64,000 nt of DNA from an uncultured Lachnospiraceae bacterium. Its GTDB lineage: Bacteria > Bacillota > Clostridia > Lachnospirales > Lachnospiraceae. The stretch covers positions 4,572-68,571 of the forward strand of contig CAKRMH010000016.1 of assembly GCA_934364805.1 (NCBI GenBank), read 5' to 3'. Shown in pieces: positions 53,486 through 62,138 of the stretch. The first letter of the stretch is position 1, and the number at the start of each line of letters is the position of its first letter. The notes below the pieces were generated by a model that was given only the letters and a program-made list of their open reading frames with translations, was not told the DNA's origin and did not search any database. The translations under genes were made by a program, and so were the position numbers.

Positions 53486-55225
53486 ATGTTTGAGGTTCTG
53501 TCAAAATTTTTCCGTTTTTCCGGCAGGGAAAACAGCAGTAAATTTATGCGTTCGATCGTGCTGGGGCTGATTGAGGCGCTTGCTTCTGCAATGAGAATAC
53601 CGGCGATCATGTATATACTTATGGGAATTATCGATAAGCAGCCACTGGGCAGATATATCGCTGGTTCGCTTGGTATCATGGCAGTATCCATTGTGGTAAG
53701 TGTTTTCTGTAAAATGAGGTCTACGGTTCTTCAGACAGAGGGCGGTTATGATGCCTGTGCATTCAAGCGGATTGAGATCGCAGAGCATCTGAGATATCTT
53801 CCTATGGGATATTTCAATGCGAACAGCATCGGGGAGATTTCTTCCGTTACGACCAATACCATGGAGAGTCTCGGGGACGTGGCTACCCGTGTTGTTATGC
53901 TGACGACACAGGGAATTCTTGAAACTGCAATGATCGTTCTTATGATCCTGCTTTTTGACTGGCGGATCGGTCTTATTTCGGCAGCGGGTGTGGTTGTATT
54001 TTTCGGGATCAACAGCATTATGCAGAAGGCCGGAAAAAAAGAGTCGGAACGAAAAGTCGATTGCGATACCGAGCTTGTGAGTCAGATCATGGAATATATC
54101 CAGGGTATTTCCGAGGTAAAATCATACAATCTGATCGGAACGCAGACAAAACGGCTGAATGATGCCAATGATGCCTGCATGAAAACGAACATTAAGATGG
54201 AACTGGTATTTGTGCCATATCATTTTCTGCAAAATACCGTCACAAAGATCATTGGTGCAGTCATTATCGGGTGTTCTGCATATTTTTACATCTGTGGTAC
54301 GATGAGCGTGCTTTATGCAATTGGTATGACAATTTCTGCATTTCTGCTCTATTCAAGCCTGGAAACCGCAGGAAATTTCTCATCGCTTCTGCATGTCGTG
54401 AATGTGTGTGTAGATAAGGCAAATGCGATTCTTGCGCTTGATACAATGGATATTGATGGCAGGGATGTAAAACCGCAGAATCATGATATTGCGCTTTCAA
54501 ATGTAACATTTTCCTATGATAAGAGAAAGATCATTGATGGCATCTCTCTTTCCATTCCGGAAAAAACAACGACTGCGATCGTCGGACCATCTGGCGGAGG
54601 CAAATCAACCCTGTGCAATCTGATCGCAAGATTCTGGGATGTGGATTCCGGAGCGGTGACACTGGGCGGTGTGAATGTAAAAGATTACAGTATGGACAGT
54701 TTGATGAGCAATTTTGCCTTTGTATTCCAGACGGTATATCTGTTTGCAGATACGATAGAGAATAATATTAAGTTTGGCCGGCCGGAGGCAACGCATGAGG
54801 AAGTTGTTAAAGCAGCGAAAAAGGCATGCTGCCATGAATTTATCAGCAAGCTTCCAGATGGATATAACACTGTGATCGGTGAAGGTGGTGCAACACTGTC
54901 GGGTGGTGAAAAACAGCGTATTTCCATCGCACGTGCGATCATGAAGGATGCGCCGGTCATCATTCTGGATGAGGCAACTGCCAATGTAGATCCGGAAAAT
55001 GAGAAAGAACTTATCGAAGCCGTCGATGCGTTGACGAAAGAAAAAACGATCATTATGATCGCCCACCGGTTAAAGACCGTAAGACATGCCGATCAGATCG
55101 TAGTTGTTGATCAGGGACAGATCGTACAGAAAGGAACCCATGAGGAGCTTATGCGGCAGGAGGGAATCTACCGCAGATTTGTCGATTCCAGAGAACAGGC
55201 CGTAAGCTGGAAAATTGCACATTAA
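53486..55225 (+). CDS. ABC half-transporter, pair 1 second subunit
   Basis: A 579-residue half-transporter. ATG 53486 follows AAGGAGGGCGAG; a longer in-frame reading reaching back into the previous gene is rejected. The membrane domain covers about 1-310; the ATPase has VGPSGGGKST, TLSGGEKQRISIARA, IILDEATANVDPENE and IAHRLK. It forms a heterodimer with the preceding subunit. Confidence 0.9.
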   Translation: MFEVLSKFFRFSGRENSSKFMRSIVLGLIEALASAMRIPAIMYILMGIIDKQPLGRYIAGSLGIMAVSIVVSVFCKMRSTVLQTEGGYDACAFKRIEIAEHLRYLPMGYFNANSIGEISSVTTNTMESLGDVATRVVMLTTQGILETAMIVLMILLFDWRIGLISAAGVVVFFGINSIMQKAGKKESERKVDCDTELVSQIMEYIQGISEVKSYNLIGTQTKRLNDANDACMKTNIKMELVFVPYHFLQNTVTKIIGAVIIGCSAYFYICGTMSVLYAIGMTISAFLLYSSLETAGNFSSLLHVVNVCVDKANAILALDTMDIDGRDVKPQNHDIALSNVTFSYDKRKIIDGISLSIPEKTTTAIVGPSGGGKSTLCNLIARFWDVDSGAVTLGGVNVKDYSMDSLMSNFAFVFQTVYLFADTIENNIKFGRPEATHEEVVKAAKKACCHEFISKLPDGYNTVIGEGGATLSGGEKQRISIARAIMKDAPVIILDEATANVDPENEKELIEAVDALTKEKTIIMIAHRLKTVRHADQIVVVDQGQIVQKGTHEELMRQEGIYRRFVDSREQAVSWKIAH

Positions 55226-55241
55226 GACAGTTTTCATGCGC

Positions 55242-55291
55242 TTGACAGAATTGAAAAATCATATACACTATAAGTAAATTATTGATAATTC
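55242..55291 (+). promoter_or_regulatory. Promoter and operator of the second TetR gene
   Basis: TTGACA (55242-55247) and TACACT (55264-55269) are 16 bp apart. Just downstream, ATTATTGATAATTC (55278-55291) matches, at 13 of 14 positions and in inverted orientation, the element GAATTATCGATAAT in the pair 3 promoter. Confidence 0.55.
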
Positions 55292-55329
55292 GATTATTAA
55301 TATTAAATAGTGTGATGAGAGGGAGAAAC

Positions 55330-55950
55330 ATGGCAAAAAGGAATCACGCATTAGACCAGCCAATTCTGGAAAGCGCAAGAAAAATATTCCTGGAAAAAGG
55401 ATTCGAACATACTGCATTAAAAGAAATCTGTGAAGATGCAGGAGTGACCACGGGGGCAGTCTACAAAAGATATAAGGATAAGGAAGAACTGTTTGCGGCA
55501 GTCGTGGAGAAGTCTGTGCAGGAAATGAACCGCGTTGTCGAGGAAAAAAGTGATATAGATCCTGCGAACCTGTCAGATGAAGAACTCATCAGTGAATGGG
55601 AGATGAAGGAAGACAACATGATGTGGTGGTTTGAATATCTGTATGAACGGCGTGAGGACTTTGTGCTTTTAATCAGCCGTGCAGAGACGACCAGATATGC
55701 GAATTTCCAGCATGACTGGGTCGAAAAAATGTCGGATGTAACATATTCACATTACGAAGAAATGTGCCGCAGAAACATTATCCCGGAGAAGATGGACAGG
55801 AAGGAACTGCATATTCTTCTGACTTCATTCTGGGCGATGATCTATGAGCCGTTTATCCACGGCTATACGATGGAAGAGATCAAAAACCATTGCCGGATCA
55901 TGTGCCGGATCTTTGACTGGTACAAGGCAATGGGAATACAGAAAAAATGA
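55330..55950 (+). CDS. TetR-family regulator 2
   Basis: A 206-residue regulator: HTH in ILESARKIFLEKGFEHTALK and ICEDAGVTTGAVYKRYKDKEELF, then a ligand-binding domain rich in Glu, Trp and Tyr. The ATG at 55330 has GAGGGAG upstream; an earlier frame is rejected. It lies between ABC pair 1 and the convergent pair 2 operon. The shared operator suggests it regulates itself and the distant pair 3. Confidence 0.9.
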   Translation: MAKRNHALDQPILESARKIFLEKGFEHTALKEICEDAGVTTGAVYKRYKDKEELFAAVVEKSVQEMNRVVEEKSDIDPANLSDEELISEWEMKEDNMMWWFEYLYERREDFVLLISRAETTRYANFQHDWVEKMSDVTYSHYEEMCRRNIIPEKMDRKELHILLTSFWAMIYEPFIHGYTMEEIKNHCRIMCRIFDWYKAMGIQKK

Positions 55951-55955
55951 TCACA

Positions 55956-56540
55956 TCACTCAAAGATATATTCAAACATTTTATCAAATATCATATCAAT
56001 ATTCTGTTCTAACACATCCTGATGCAGTGCATCTTTCTGGGTGACACATATGGCCATCATGCGAAGGAAATTGACGAAGACTTTTGCGTCTACGTCCTTA
56101 CGGACTCCTTCCATGATGGACAAAAGATAATCAGGAGTATCGGAATTCAGGTCGTCTTCAATGAAGCCGGCCTTTTTCATTGCCGGATACAGATTTTCCA
56201 CGTCTTCCTCTGTGAGGTACTGGTAGATGCTGTCCTGATGATAGATGATCATGCGGAGCAGCCTCTGCCCTTCTTCCTTTGTCATCTTTTCCCGACCATT
56301 TAAAAAAGTATGGATGCTACTCATTGTTTTTTCCCGTTCATAGCGGATCAGAGCGATGACAAAACTCTCTTTTGAGTCAAAAAAATTGTAAAAGGTACTT
56401 TTCCCAATGCCTGCCGCCTGCGTGATTTTCGTGACAGAGGCATGTGTGAGACCATACTCTTTGATGAGAGCCATTCCGGCCTCAAACATTTTGTCTTTGA
56501 TGTCTTTTTTTTCTCCCTCTGAAAATACTCTGACAGGCAT
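55956..56540 (-). CDS. TetR-family regulator 3
   Basis: A 194-residue regulator with HTH GLTHASVTKITQAAGIGKSTFYNFFDSKESF, of a different subgroup from TetR 1 and 2. It is the third gene of the minus-strand operon, 13 bases after ABC pair 2, so it is made with the transporter it probably controls. Its end is only five bases from the end of TetR 2. Confidence 0.9.
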   Translation of the reverse strand: MPVRVFSEGEKKDIKDKMFEAGMALIKEYGLTHASVTKITQAAGIGKSTFYNFFDSKESFVIALIRYEREKTMSSIHTFLNGREKMTKEEGQRLLRMIIYHQDSIYQYLTEEDVENLYPAMKKAGFIEDDLNSDTPDYLLSIMEGVRKDVDAKVFVNFLRMMAICVTQKDALHQDVLEQNIDMIFDKMFEYIFE

Positions 56541-56552
56541 AAATTTCCCTCC

Positions 56553-58307
56553 CTAGTTGATCCGCCAGATTCCGGCTTTGCTCTGGTCTTCCCATAAACG
56601 GGCATACATTCCGCCTTTTTGAAGAAGGGCTTCATGGGTTCCGTTTTCGATAATCTGACCGTCATCCAGCACTACAATCTGATCGGCATTGGTGATCGAC
56701 TGCAGGCGATGTGCTACGATAATGACCGTTTTGTCGTGGACAAGTGCACTTATGGCGGACTGGATCAGCACCTCATTTTCCAGATCAAGTGATGCGGCCG
56801 CCTCGTCAAGGAGGATGATTGGCGCATCTTTAAGCAGTGCCCGGGCAATTGATATACGCTGTTTTTCTCCACCTGAGAGCGTGGAGCCGCCTTCTCCGAC
56901 CATTGTATCATATCCGTCTGGCAATGACATGATAAATTCATGGCAGGATGCCTTTTTGGCAGCAGCAGCGACTTCTTCCATTGTTGCGTTTTCGTTCCCC
57001 ATTTTTATATTATTGGCGATCGTATCGTGAAAAAGATATACATTCTGAAACACCATTGCGATCTTAGACAGGAGCTGTTCGGTTGACATTTCTTTTAATG
57101 GGACACCGCCCAGCGTGATCTGACCGGAATTTACATCCCAGAAACGTGCGATCAGTTTGGTAAGCGTGGATTTTCCGCTGCCGGACGGGCCGACAAGGGC
57201 GGTAATCTTTTTCTCCGGAAACGTGACGGAGATGTGTTTTAAGACCGCATCTTTAGTGTAGCCAAATGTGACATCCTCAAAACAGATTGTGTTATTCCGG
57301 ACTGTTTTTTTCGGAACGGTTATTTCACATAATGGCTTTTGGGCATATATTTCTGCAATTCTTGCGTTAGCCAGTCTGGTCCTTGCAAAGTCGGCGATGA
57401 ATAAAAACATCGTAGATACCGGCTCGTAAATATTGAGTGCCATAACAAGAAATGCAATGTAATAAAATGGTGAGAGCGCAAGGTGTGCGGTCAGTAATCC
57501 GCCGAGCAGCATCGTGATGGCGATTCCGAGGTTTAACACCATTTTCCCTGCAATGGCTACGGGTGCAGCTGATTTTGTTTCGATATGTACTGCGGCTTCT
57601 CTTTGCCGGGCGAAGGAATTCTTTAATTTTTCAAAATGATCTCCGGCTGCATGAAAAGCCTTCAGCGTCTGAATCCCTTCCACATATTCTAAAATGCCGG
57701 AAGCAGCGTCCTGCTGGGCGGTGCTCAGATCGGTCTCAGATACGGCCAGTCGTTGATAACTGAAAAGTGCAAAAGGAATGGCACATGGGATCGTGATAAA
57801 CAGTGCGACAGCCATCCGCAGATCAAACACAGCGAGAAAGACAAAGGACAGCAACAGTCTTATGAGTGTGATGGCAATCTGTGGGGCAAAGTTGTTTGCA
57901 AGGTTTTCGATCGTGGTGAAATCACGGAGAAGTACAGTCGAAAGTTCACCGGCGTCCCGCTCACGAAAGAATCCAAGTGGAAGTTTTCGCAGATGTTCAC
58001 CGATGTCCATTCTGGACTTTTTCATCTCTTCTGCCATGCCGCAGCAGCTCATGATATAGCTTTTCATGCGAACAAGCAGATAGCAGACCGACTGGATTGC
58101 AAGGATCAGTACGATTTTCCACAATGTACCGGTATCAAGTGGTGAGCCGGGATTTGTGATCGGCCCGAGTAGAAAATAGATTGCAAGGAGCACGATCCCG
58201 TATGGAATTGTTGCTACGATACTGTCGATCATAAACCACGCCAGCAGTTTCAGATATTTTCTGGTATCGCCAAAGGATAAGATAGAAAACCATTTTTTAA
58301 ACCGCAT
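56553..58307 (-). CDS. ABC half-transporter, pair 2 second subunit
   Basis: A 584-residue half-transporter: membrane domain about 1-315, ATPase with VGPSGSGKSTLTKL, TLSGGEKQRISIARALL, LLDEAAASLDLENE (note DEAAAS in place of DEATA) and VAHRLQ. The start has GGAGGTAAG upstream and lies within the end of the previous gene (11-base overlap). Heterodimer partner of the next entry. Confidence 0.9.
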   Translation of the reverse strand: MRFKKWFSILSFGDTRKYLKLLAWFMIDSIVATIPYGIVLLAIYFLLGPITNPGSPLDTGTLWKIVLILAIQSVCYLLVRMKSYIMSCCGMAEEMKKSRMDIGEHLRKLPLGFFRERDAGELSTVLLRDFTTIENLANNFAPQIAITLIRLLLSFVFLAVFDLRMAVALFITIPCAIPFALFSYQRLAVSETDLSTAQQDAASGILEYVEGIQTLKAFHAAGDHFEKLKNSFARQREAAVHIETKSAAPVAIAGKMVLNLGIAITMLLGGLLTAHLALSPFYYIAFLVMALNIYEPVSTMFLFIADFARTRLANARIAEIYAQKPLCEITVPKKTVRNNTICFEDVTFGYTKDAVLKHISVTFPEKKITALVGPSGSGKSTLTKLIARFWDVNSGQITLGGVPLKEMSTEQLLSKIAMVFQNVYLFHDTIANNIKMGNENATMEEVAAAAKKASCHEFIMSLPDGYDTMVGEGGSTLSGGEKQRISIARALLKDAPIILLDEAAASLDLENEVLIQSAISALVHDKTVIIVAHRLQSITNADQIVVLDDGQIIENGTHEALLQKGGMYARLWEDQSKAGIWRIN

Positions 58308-60105
58308 TTATGCTTACCTCCTTCGTCTGTCGGATTGTCCAGCTGTCTCGTCTTTCATTTGCTTTGACCATATTCTGGTAAAGTGGACAGCTTTGGTAGA
58401 GATTTTCGTGTGTGTCGCAGGCGATCATTCTGCCATCCTGCAAAACGAGTATTTTGTCGGCATGCTCGATGGTTTTTATGCGGTGAGCAATGATAAATAC
58501 CGTTTTGTTTTTGGAGAGTCTGGCAAATGCAGTCTGGATTTTTCTTTCATTTTCGGCGTCCGCATACGCGGTTGCTTCGTCCATGACGATGATTGGTGCG
58601 TCCTTTAAGAACAGTCTGGCAATTGCAAGCCTTTGTTTTTCGCCGCCGGAGAGGTATGCATTGTCTTTTCCGACCACGGTTTTGTAGCCGTCTGGCAGAC
58701 GCATGATCACATCATGGATATTTGCATTTTTTGCAGCCTCCACAACCTGCTCAAAGCTTGCGGACTGATTCCCCATGCGGATATTATTCTCGATCGTGTC
58801 GGAAAAAAGCATACTTTCCTGGAAAACAAAAGCGATCTTATCCATCAGTACATCCTGCGGAATGTGTGAGATATCGACTCCGCCGATCTGGATGCAGCCT
58901 TTCGTTAACGGGTAAAAACGAAGCAGAAGCTCCAGAAAAGTCGTTTTTCCGCCGCCCGAAGGGCCAACGATTCCGCAGATCATACCGGCATCGGCATGAA
59001 AGTTAATGTTGGAAAGCACTTCACGGCTGTCGTCGTAGGAAAAACTGACATTTTCATAGGTGACATCAAATTGTTCCGGGATTTCACCGTCTCCGATTGT
59101 GCTAAGCTCTGGCTGATAGAGGATATTGTCGATTCGTCTGACACTTTCTTTGATGCGGTTCATGCCAACTACCAGATTCATCATATTTTCCAGTGGCTCT
59201 TTTAAACCCTGTCCTACGAGGAAAAACAGAATGACAACGAGTACGCCGGACATGTAATCTGTTTTATTACGCAGCAGGAGTATGGACGCCGGCAGCAGAA
59301 ACAGAAGCTGGCCACCGAAAAAGACGTAGTAGAGCCCCATTGGAAAAGCATTGGCTTTTGCAGTGCGGTCTACGGAGTCCACAAAAGCATCGATGTCGGT
59401 CTGATATCGCCGGAATGCGCCAAGGGAGCGGTTAAACACCTTGATCACAGGGATTCCATGTATAAATTCCACAATTGTTGCGGTCATCTGCTCCAGGCGG
59501 TCGGCCATCTCTTTTTGCAGTGCTGCCTTGTCTTTCTGTTTCAGACAGACACCAAGCAGAACAATGGAAATCACGATCGGAAGCAGTGTGACAAGTGCGA
59601 GTCTCCAGTCCATGAAAAACAGGAAGATCACGGTAAATGCAGGTGCGGCGATCGCAGCTACGATATCGCTTAGATTGTGGGCGACAAATACTTCAATCTC
59701 TTCCACATCATCGGTCATGATTTTTTTGATGGCACCCTGAGTAGTTCCTGTGAAATATCCCATGGAGATGTGAGACATTTTATCCATAAGCTTTATCCGG
59801 ATCTCATACAGCAGGTCGTATGCTGCCGTATGTGACAGTGCATTTGCGCTGTAAGAGCAGAGTCCGTAAAGCACGATGCCGATCAGCGTGATGCCACAAT
59901 AGAGCAGTATCGTATGCAGTGAAATACCGGACGGTGAGTTGTAATTGAGTAAAATTTCACGGATTACTCCGTAGATCGTAAAGAAAAAAATGATTCTGGA
60001 CAGCGCAGAAATAACGGACAGTATACTGGCTGCGATCAGCTTTTTCTTTTTTGTGCCTGCAAGCTCAAACAGTCTTGGCAGGCTTTCTTTTTGTTTTAGT
60101 TTCAT
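58297..60105 (-). CDS. ABC half-transporter, pair 2 first subunit
   Basis: A 602-residue half-transporter; the ATG at 60105 follows AAGGAG, and a 26-residue upstream extension is rejected. ATPase motifs: VGPSGGGKTTFLEL, YLSGGEKQRLAIARLF, VMDEATAYADAENE, IAHRIK. As in pair 1, this member has the Tyr-type D-loop (AYADA) while its partner has a more normal one. Confidence 0.9.
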   Translation of the reverse strand: MKLKQKESLPRLFELAGTKKKKLIAASILSVISALSRIIFFFTIYGVIREILLNYNSPSGISLHTILLYCGITLIGIVLYGLCSYSANALSHTAAYDLLYEIRIKLMDKMSHISMGYFTGTTQGAIKKIMTDDVEEIEVFVAHNLSDIVAAIAAPAFTVIFLFFMDWRLALVTLLPIVISIVLLGVCLKQKDKAALQKEMADRLEQMTATIVEFIHGIPVIKVFNRSLGAFRRYQTDIDAFVDSVDRTAKANAFPMGLYYVFFGGQLLFLLPASILLLRNKTDYMSGVLVVILFFLVGQGLKEPLENMMNLVVGMNRIKESVRRIDNILYQPELSTIGDGEIPEQFDVTYENVSFSYDDSREVLSNINFHADAGMICGIVGPSGGGKTTFLELLLRFYPLTKGCIQIGGVDISHIPQDVLMDKIAFVFQESMLFSDTIENNIRMGNQSASFEQVVEAAKNANIHDVIMRLPDGYKTVVGKDNAYLSGGEKQRLAIARLFLKDAPIIVMDEATAYADAENERKIQTAFARLSKNKTVFIIAHRIKTIEHADKILVLQDGRMIACDTHENLYQSCPLYQNMVKANERRDSWTIRQTKEVSINAV

Positions 60106-60123
60106 AATCTGACTCCTTCCATA

Positions 60124-60147
60124 CGACCATTTAATAAGTAATGGTCG
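60124..60147. repeat. Inverted repeat in the pair 2 leader
   Basis: CGACCATT (60124-60131) and AATGGTCG (60140-60147) form a perfect 8-bp dyad with an 8-nt centre, just before the ribosome binding site of the pair 2 operon. It could be a leader hairpin or a second regulator site. Confidence 0.5.
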
Positions 60148-60154
60148 CAAAAAT

Positions 60155-60183
60155 AATATATAGTTAGATGCAACTAATTTCAA
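60155..60183 (-). promoter_or_regulatory. Promoter and operator of ABC pair 2
   Basis: On the minus strand TTGAAA (60178-60183), 17 bp, TATATT (60155-60160). The spacer is almost exactly the palindromic element found at 51687 (here plus-strand GTTAGATGCAACTAAT, 60163-60178), so a bound repressor would block the polymerase. Confidence 0.65.
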
Positions 60184-60207
60184 GTAGTTTTTTCGAATTA
60201 TTCATTC

Positions 60208-60264
60208 TTGACAGCAGAAAAATTATGAATATAATGATAATTGAATTATCGATAATCAAATTAT
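60208..60264 (+). promoter_or_regulatory. Promoter and operator of ABC pair 3
   Basis: TTGACA (60208-60213), 16 bp, TATAAT (60230-60235), followed at once by a 28-bp near-perfect palindrome (60237-60264) centred on TTATCGATAA. It resembles the element at 55278 in front of TetR 2. Confidence 0.7.
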
Positions 60265-60287
60265 TATAAAAAAGAAAGGAAAAAAGT

Positions 60288-62138
60288 ATGTTCAAAAAAG
60301 CATTGGAATATACAGGAGATTACCGCAAAACAACGTATGCTTCGATCGTGTGGCTGCTGGCGGGCGTGGCAATGAGTGTGTTGCCTTTTTTATTTGTCTA
60401 TCAGTTGATTGCACCGCTTCTCGGTTACGGAGAAACAGATGCAGGAGGTGTGATCGCGAGGGTGGCTGCGATTGCGGTATGCGAGATCTTATATGCAGTT
60501 TTTTATGTGCACGGTCTGAAACTGTCACATGAATCTGCGTATCATACACTGGAAAATATACGACTTTCCCTGCAGGGAAAGCTGGAGAAACAACCACTTG
60601 GGACAATTCAGGAAAAGGGAGTCGGAACAATCAAAAAGATGTTTATTGATGATATTGAGACGATCGAACTTCTTTTGGCACATGCGATCCCGGAAGGACT
60701 GTCCAATTTTGCGATTCCGTTTTTCGTGTTTATCGCCATGTTTTTTGCAGACTGGAAGCTGGCATTGCTCAGTCTGGCATCGCTGCCACTTGGACTGCTG
60801 GCGATGGGAATGATGTTTCACAGCGGCATGAGCAAGATGGATGCCTATTATGGAGCTGCACGGAAAATGAATAATACAATCGTTGAATACATCAACGGAA
60901 TGGAAGTCGTCAAGGTGTTTAACCGCGATGGAGAATCGTACCGCAAATTTGAACGTGACGTAACCGGCTATCGTGATTTTACGCTGGCCTGGTACAAGGC
61001 GTGCTGGCCATGGATGGCGTTGTATAACAGCATTCTGCCATGCATCGCACTGATCACACTGCCGGTCGGAGCCTGGTTTGTCTTGAAAGGAATTTCCACA
61101 TTGCCGAATCTTGTACTTATCATTTGCATGAGTTTTGGAATCGGAGCACCTTTGCTCAGGGCACTCAGTTTTATGGCCAATATCCCACAGCTCAATTATA
61201 AAATAGAGAGTCTTGAGCGGATGATGGATGAGAAGCCTCTGCAGCAGAGCGATAAACCATTTACCGGGAAAAATCATACGGTTACTTTCGAAAATGTGCA
61301 TTTTTCCTATATGGAAAAAGAGGATACTGCGGAAAAAACGCAGAGCGGACACGCAAAGCAGGTCATAAAAGAAACGGAGGTACTGCATGGAATCAGTATG
61401 TGTGCCGAATCCGGAAAAATGACAGCACTCGTGGGCGAATCCGGAAGCGGTAAATCCACACTGGCAAAGCTTATGGTGCATTTCTATGATGTCGCGGACG
61501 GAAGCATAAGGATTGGCGGTCAGGACATTCGGGATATGAGTATTGAGGCATTAAATAATGAAATATCCTATGTCTCGCAGGAACAGTTCCTTTTCAACAC
61601 GACACTTCTGGAAAATATCCGTCTTGGCCGGCTGGATGCAACGGACGAAGAAGTACTTGAAGCCGCGAAAAAAGCGCAGTGCAATGAATTTTTGTGCCGT
61701 CTGGAAAAAGGTATTTATACAATGGCTGGTGACGGCGGAAAACAGTTATCCGGAGGCGAGAGACAGCGGATCTCGCTGGCGAGGGCAATTCTAAAGGATG
61801 CGCCGATCATTGTGTTAGACGAAGCAACTGCGTTTATGGATCCGGAAAATGAGGAAAAAATGAATGAAGCGATTGCGGAGGTGATAAAAAATAAGACGGT
61901 AATCGTGATCGCACACAGGCTGTATACAATTGTAAATGCAGATCAGATCTGCGTATTGGATAACGGAAGACTCGCAGCATCAGGCACACATGAAAAACTT
62001 CTTTCGGATTGTGCGCAGTATCAGAAGCTGTGGAAGGCATCGGAGGGCAGCCAGGCATGGAAGATATCGTCAGGTGATGCAGGACTGGAACCGACAGAGA
62101 AAGGTCATTTCGTGTCCGGAAAGGTGGTGGAAGCATGA
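60288..62138 (+). CDS. ABC half-transporter, pair 3 first subunit
   Basis: A 616-residue half-transporter. ATPase motifs: VGESGSGKST, QLSGGERQRISLARAIL, VLDEATAFMDPENE, IAHRLY. A charged 20-residue insert (about 347-367, KEDTAEKTQSGHAKQVIK) interrupts the first strands of the ATPase domain before Walker A. The Phe-type D-loop pairs it with the AYTDP and AYADA members. It overlaps the partner gene by four bases. Confidence 0.9.
   Translation: MFKKALEYTGDYRKTTYASIVWLLAGVAMSVLPFLFVYQLIAPLLGYGETDAGGVIARVAAIAVCEILYAVFYVHGLKLSHESAYHTLENIRLSLQGKLEKQPLGTIQEKGVGTIKKMFIDDIETIELLLAHAIPEGLSNFAIPFFVFIAMFFADWKLALLSLASLPLGLLAMGMMFHSGMSKMDAYYGAARKMNNTIVEYINGMEVVKVFNRDGESYRKFERDVTGYRDFTLAWYKACWPWMALYNSILPCIALITLPVGAWFVLKGISTLPNLVLIICMSFGIGAPLLRALSFMANIPQLNYKIESLERMMDEKPLQQSDKPFTGKNHTVTFENVHFSYMEKEDTAEKTQSGHAKQVIKETEVLHGISMCAESGKMTALVGESGSGKSTLAKLMVHFYDVADGSIRIGGQDIRDMSIEALNNEISYVSQEQFLFNTTLLENIRLGRLDATDEEVLEAAKKAQCNEFLCRLEKGIYTMAGDGGKQLSGGERQRISLARAILKDAPIIVLDEATAFMDPENEEKMNEAIAEVIKNKTVIVIAHRLYTIVNADQICVLDNGRLAASGTHEKLLSDCAQYQKLWKASEGSQAWKISSGDAGLEPTEKGHFVSGKVVEA

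Noticed and set aside
60525..61481. 318-codon minus-strand frame inside ABC pair 3
   Set aside because: It is a Cys/His-rich shadow of the transporter gene without initiation signals; the plus-strand protein has full ABC motifs.
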